Shown here piece after piece: positions 45,974 through 48,768 of a stretch of DNA of 48,768 bases. Under the pieces are notes generated by a model. It saw only the letters and a program-made list of their open reading frames with translations, made no database searches and was not told where the DNA came from. The DNA comes from Prevotella sp. (GTDB lineage: Bacteria; Bacteroidota; Bacteroidia; Bacteroidales; Bacteroidaceae), in contig DLZV01000042.1 of the NCBI GenBank assembly GCA_003447235.1, positions 1-48,768 on the forward strand. Reading direction: 5' to 3'. The position numbers were made by a program, and so were the translations under genes. Position 1 is the first letter of the stretch; each line of letters starts with the position of its first letter.

Positions 45974-46666
45974 ATGGAAATCCATCCGATAGCCGTCTTC
46001 CGATCGCCCTTCAAGAGCAAGTTTGGCGTGCCCCGGCAGAGCGGGCTCGTCGAAGACCTGCAGGGCCGCATCGTCCTCCTCGACGCCTACGCCGACAGCG
46101 AGTCGCTGCGTGGTCTCGACGACTTCGACTACCTTTGGCTCCTCTGGGGCTTCTCGGCCAACCGCCACCAGTCCGCCACCTTCCAGCCCACGGTGCGTCC
46201 GCCACGGCTGGGGGGCAACGAGCGGATGGGCGTCTTTGCCACGCGGTCGCCCTACCGTCCCAACGGCCTGGGCCTCTCCTCGGTGCGCATCCTGGCCGTG
46301 GAGGGCACGGAGATCATCGTCGCGGGAGCCGACCTGATGGACGGCACGCCCATCTACGACATCAAGCCCTACCTGCCCTATGCCGACGCCCATCCCCAGG
46401 CGCGCGGGGGCTTCACGGATCAAAGCCAATGGCGCCAACTGCAGGTCGTCCTCCCCGACCCTGCCGACAGTCCGCTCTCTGAGGCTGAGACGCTGGCCCT
46501 GCGCCAGGCGCTGGCCCTCGACCCGCGGCCCCACTACCACAACGACCCCACCCGCCTCTACGGCCTCGCCTTCGCCGACTACGACGTCCGCTTTCACGTC
46601 GAGGGCGACCAGCTGACGGTAGTGGAAATCGTCGAGGGCAAGGGGGCGCAGCCCAAGAAGACCTGA
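45974..46666 (+). CDS. trmO: tRNA (N6-threonylcarbamoyladenosine(37)-N6)-methyltransferase TrmO
   Basis: TrmO (TsaA/YaeB family) methylates t6A37 to m6t6A37 in threonine tRNAs. The 230-residue protein shows IHPIAVFRSPFKSKFGVPRQ, LDDFDYLWLLWGFSANRH, GVFATRSPYRPNGLGLSSVR and LMDGTPIYDIKPYLPYADA, which cover the whole catalytic beta-barrel. A C-terminal extension (residues ~160-230) follows as in E. coli. The start MEIHPIAVFRSPF is standard. Confidence 0.93.
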   Translation: MEIHPIAVFRSPFKSKFGVPRQSGLVEDLQGRIVLLDAYADSESLRGLDDFDYLWLLWGFSANRHQSATFQPTVRPPRLGGNERMGVFATRSPYRPNGLGLSSVRILAVEGTEIIVAGADLMDGTPIYDIKPYLPYADAHPQARGGFTDQSQWRQLQVVLPDPADSPLSEAETLALRQALALDPRPHYHNDPTRLYGLAFADYDVRFHVEGDQLTVVEIVEGKGAQPKKT

Positions 46667-46843
46667 CACTTCTTGTACCAATAAACCCCACAACAAAAAT
46701 GATAAACAACGGGAAGTAAAAATATGGCATACACAGACGATGAGACATATCCATTTCGCCGTTATGGCAATAGAGAGTGGAGCCCGCAAATTGGGTATCT
46801 CTGGAAAAGATCAGCCGAAAAGCGTAGTTTGTCACAATCGTTT

Positions 46844-48160
46844 TTAGCCACGGTCGTCCTCGATCATTTTGTCCAATGACACCAGGCAGGCATAGAGGGG
46901 GACGTTGACCATCCAGTCTTGATCCTTGTAGGGCAGCATGGAGAAGCGAAGGGCTTTGAGCTGGGGATGGCGCATGATGAATGTTCTGAGGGATTTGGCC
47001 TTGACATTGACCGCTGCCTTCACCTCTATCGGAACGACCCGATCGTGCCATTGAGCCAGAAGGTCTATCTCTATCGTGGAGTTGTCCACCGCATGATAGT
47101 ACAATGACATTCCGCGACTCTTCAACTGGGTCAGGACGTAGAGCTCCGTGAAGGCCCCTTTGTACTCGGAGAAAATGCCGTCGCCCACCAGCGTCGACTC
47201 GGCGGAGGTTTCCGCCATGGCTCCCATCAGCCCTACGTCGAGCATGAAGAGTTTGAAGGCGTTCGGGTCCTCATAGAATTTGAGGGGGAGGCGTGGCGTG
47301 TTGACCCGCTGCACCTTGTAGGCCAGTCCCGCATCTATCAGCCACTGTATGGCCAACTCAAAGTCAGCAGCCCTCGCGCTTTTCCTCACGGCGCCATAGA
47401 CGAACTTCTTGTTTTCTTTGGCAAGTTGGGCTGGAATACTGTCCCACACCATGTTGATACGAGGCACCTCCCGCCCAGGAGCGTGCTTCGAAAAATCGCG
47501 ACGATAGTCTAGGAGTATCTGCGTTTGGATGGACCGCACCTCCTGCAGTCCCTTTTGCCGCACATGGGCGAGGACGGCGGCAGGCATTCCGCCCACATAG
47601 TAATACTGGCGCAGCAGACTGGTCAATTCTGTTTCCAGCATGTTGACGACATTCCAGTTGGCGTCCGTCAAGATGCTTACCAGTTGTCTTTTGCCCATCG
47701 CGCCGAGAAACTCGAGGAAGTTCATCGGATAGAGCCGCAGCTCCTCCACCTTGCCCACAGGATAGGAGACGCCGTTGTGGAGAGAAATGCCCAGCAAGGA
47801 TCCTGCCACGATGATATGAATATCGGGCGTGTCCTCGCAAAAGTACTTCAGGGCTTCCAACGCCTTGGGGCAGTCCTGGATCTCGTCGAGCACCACGAGG
47901 GTATCATTGGGGGTGATATCCACCTGACTAATGGCCGAAAGCGCCATCAACATATCGGCAGTAGATCCACCCTTCTCAAACACTTCCGCGGCCTTCTGAT
48001 CTCTGTCGAGACTGAAGAAAGCAAGTTGTCTGTATTCCCTTCTTCCAAATTCTTGGAGGATATAGGTTTTACCCACCTGCCTTGCTCCGTTGAGTATCAA
48101 CGGTTTACGCTCTTGCTTATTCTTCCATCCTAATAGGCTCTGATAGATGCTTCTTTCCAT
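46844..48160 (-). CDS. AAA ATPase with DUF4143 domain
   Basis: The 438-residue protein has an AAA_14-type ATPase domain with LILNGARQVGKTYILQEFG (Walker A, residues 25-32) and LVVLDEIQDCPKALEALKYF (Walker B). The C-terminal DUF4143 domain follows (FTELYVLTQLKSRGMSLYYH, then WHDRVVPIEVKAA, a PD-(D/E)xK-like pattern). Such genes occur in many paralogous copies in Bacteroidales; their role is unknown, though the C-terminus resembles a nuclease fold. Its promoter (TACCTTTGC, minus strand, 48257-48265) lies within a set of 33-bp tandem repeats. Confidence 0.9.
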   Translation of the reverse strand: MERSIYQSLLGWKNKQERKPLILNGARQVGKTYILQEFGRREYRQLAFFSLDRDQKAAEVFEKGGSTADMLMALSAISQVDITPNDTLVVLDEIQDCPKALEALKYFCEDTPDIHIIVAGSLLGISLHNGVSYPVGKVEELRLYPMNFLEFLGAMGKRQLVSILTDANWNVVNMLETELTSLLRQYYYVGGMPAAVLAHVRQKGLQEVRSIQTQILLDYRRDFSKHAPGREVPRINMVWDSIPAQLAKENKKFVYGAVRKSARAADFELAIQWLIDAGLAYKVQRVNTPRLPLKFYEDPNAFKLFMLDVGLMGAMAETSAESTLVGDGIFSEYKGAFTELYVLTQLKSRGMSLYYHAVDNSTIEIDLLAQWHDRVVPIEVKAAVNVKAKSLRTFIMRHPQLKALRFSMLPYKDQDWMVNVPLYACLVSLDKMIEDDRG

Positions 48161-48165
48161 GACTC

Positions 48166-48299
48166 ACACTTTTTCCGACGAATAATCGCTATAAGTGCAC
48201 ACTTTTTCTGACGAATAATCAGCCATACGGCACACTTTTCCTAACGAATGTCGGAGCAAAGGTACACTTTTCCTGACGAACAACCAAGAGCGGGCGCTA
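48166..48299 (-). repeat. 33-bp tandem repeats carrying the DUF4143-gene promoter
   Basis: Units start at 48166, 48199 and 48232 (exactly 33 bp each) and a diverged fourth at 48265. They share CACACTTTTTCTGACGAATA. The minus-strand -7 box TACCTTTGC (48257-48265) sits at the junction of units 3 and 4, so about two units form the 5' leader. The repeats can be read on the minus strand as an 11-residue peptide (SDYSSEKVCTY), but this is not taken as a gene. Confidence 0.8.
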
Positions 48300-48449
48300 C
48301 TTTTTTCGAGGGATTGATGATGGTTCGTGCAGTATCGTGCGGCGGGAGAGGGAGCAATGCCCCTCCAAGATTCACATCTCAGAGGGGCGGAAGCATTTTT
48401 CATTTAGCCCATCATTCTATGAAAACTTCTATCGTTCGCTATTGCGTGG

Positions 48450-48560
48450 CTACACGGCAGCCATGCAGCTCGTCACGCCGAGGGCCGTGGCGATGGCCGT
48501 GAGGATCGAGATGGCGGTCTGAATGACGAACCGCCATACCTGCCTTTTCTTTTCATCCAT
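48450..48560 (-). CDS. Smalltalk-family microprotein
   Basis: The 36-residue frame reads MDEKKRQVWRFVIQTAISIL, then TAIATALGVTSCMAAV. It is one amphipathic/hydrophobic helix ending in the hallmark TAIATxLGVTSC, the conserved core of the Bacteroidetes smalltalk proteins. The cysteine may be a lipid-attachment site. Function is unknown. The start is the ATG at 48560; a longer frame to 48644 has no family support. In many genomes such genes sit near an HU-like DNA-binding gene, which here would lie beyond the window edge if present. Confidence 0.85.
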   Translation of the reverse strand: MDEKKRQVWRFVIQTAISILTAIATALGVTSCMAAV

Positions 48561-48635
48561 GATTTTTCTTTCGTTTAAGGGTTTGATAATGAGTACTTCT
48601 CTCTCTGCTTTCGGTGACAACGCGAGAACAAGAGA

Positions 48636-48746
48636 AGAAGACAACTAAAACAACTTTTACAACGTTTTACAACCAAGTTTTGTCCACTCAATATCCTCAT
48701 TGTCATTAGGATAAGTTAAGAAAACAACTCAAACAACCTTTACAAC
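48636..48746. repeat. Direct repeat of ~28 bp upstream of the smalltalk gene
   Basis: AGACAACTAAAACAAC plus TTTTACAAC (48636-48663) returns as AAAACAACTCAAACAAC plus CTTTACAAC (48719-48746), 83 bp apart. No gene is seen from 48561 to the window end. Confidence 0.7.
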
Positions 48747-48768
48747 AAGTAACAACGCTTCGCCAGGA

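Noticed and set aside
46699..46710. ATGATAAACAAC, identical to the last 12 nt of the CRISPR repeat
   Set aside because: The match does not extend to the rest of the repeat, and the flank does not fit a tracrRNA anti-repeat. Chance is plausible in AT-rich DNA.
48164..48403. Minus-strand 79-codon frame with SDYSSEKVCTY repeats
   Set aside because: It arises from the 33-bp tandem repeat, overlaps the promoter and 5' leader of the ATPase gene and has no plausible start.

Overview
The window looks like chromosome of a Bacteroidales bacterium, most likely of the Prevotellaceae. The evidence is the many sigma-ABfr type promoters (TAnnTTTGC), a type III glutamine synthetase, a TamL-type lipoprotein of the Omp85 family, a DUF4421 protein, a smalltalk microprotein, an aspartate transcarbamoylase pyrBI pair and a methylmalonyl-CoA decarboxylase/carboxylase cluster. 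Most of the backbone from 9 kb onward is GC-rich. The first 8.4 kb and the outer-membrane gene at 22-25 kb are visibly richer in AT.

Bases 1-3186 hold the end of a type II-C CRISPR-Cas locus: the cas9 3' end, cas1, cas2, a leader with promoter, and an array of 21 36-bp repeats with 20 spacers. Bases 3187-6277 are a decayed remnant of a Mu-like prophage. It contains a broken portal gene, a MuF protein with a swapped AT-rich C-terminal (probable toxin) domain, an antiparallel membrane-protein gene with its own promoter, a holin-like protein, and the template repeat plus first 21 codons of the reverse transcriptase of a diversity-generating retroelement (DGR).

The most striking point is how these two parts relate. 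The two leader-distal (oldest) spacers, 19 and 20, read in frame as pieces of a DGR-type reverse transcriptase. The surviving reverse-transcriptase fragment ends inside the spacer-20 match after 16 of 30 nt. The half next to the expected PAM, and the whole spacer-19 target region, are missing. The other prophage edge abuts the terminal CRISPR repeat exactly. This fits a prophage that was disarmed by, or escaped from, self-targeting by the neighbouring array.

From 6.3 to 9.5 kb lie a beta-propeller secreted protein, a DUF6078 protein and a His/Asp-rich protein. From 9.5 to 16.5 kb, on the minus strand, are htpG, glnN and tamL. From 16.5 to 22.2 kb, on the plus strand, are a TrmH-type RNA methyltransferase, a membrane protein, a 5'-nucleotidase, an NAD diphosphatase, a short-chain dehydrogenase, a nitroreductase and a PspC protein. 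An outer-membrane beta-barrel gene interrupted by one in-frame TGA and a class A penicillin-binding protein follow on the minus strand. The plus strand then carries pyrB-pyrI, glyA, a DUF4421 protein and clpB.

After these come two secreted proteins (a FISUMP-like lectin-fold protein and its partner), tRNA-Gly(CCC), tRNA-Thr(CGT), a rhamnose mutarotase, mutS2, the biotin carrier / small protein / carboxyltransferase cluster, nth, a MATE exporter, a zinc-ribbon protein, trmO, a DUF4143 ATPase behind 33-bp tandem repeats, and a smalltalk protein at the right edge. Several intergenic gaps carry short degenerate tandem repeats.
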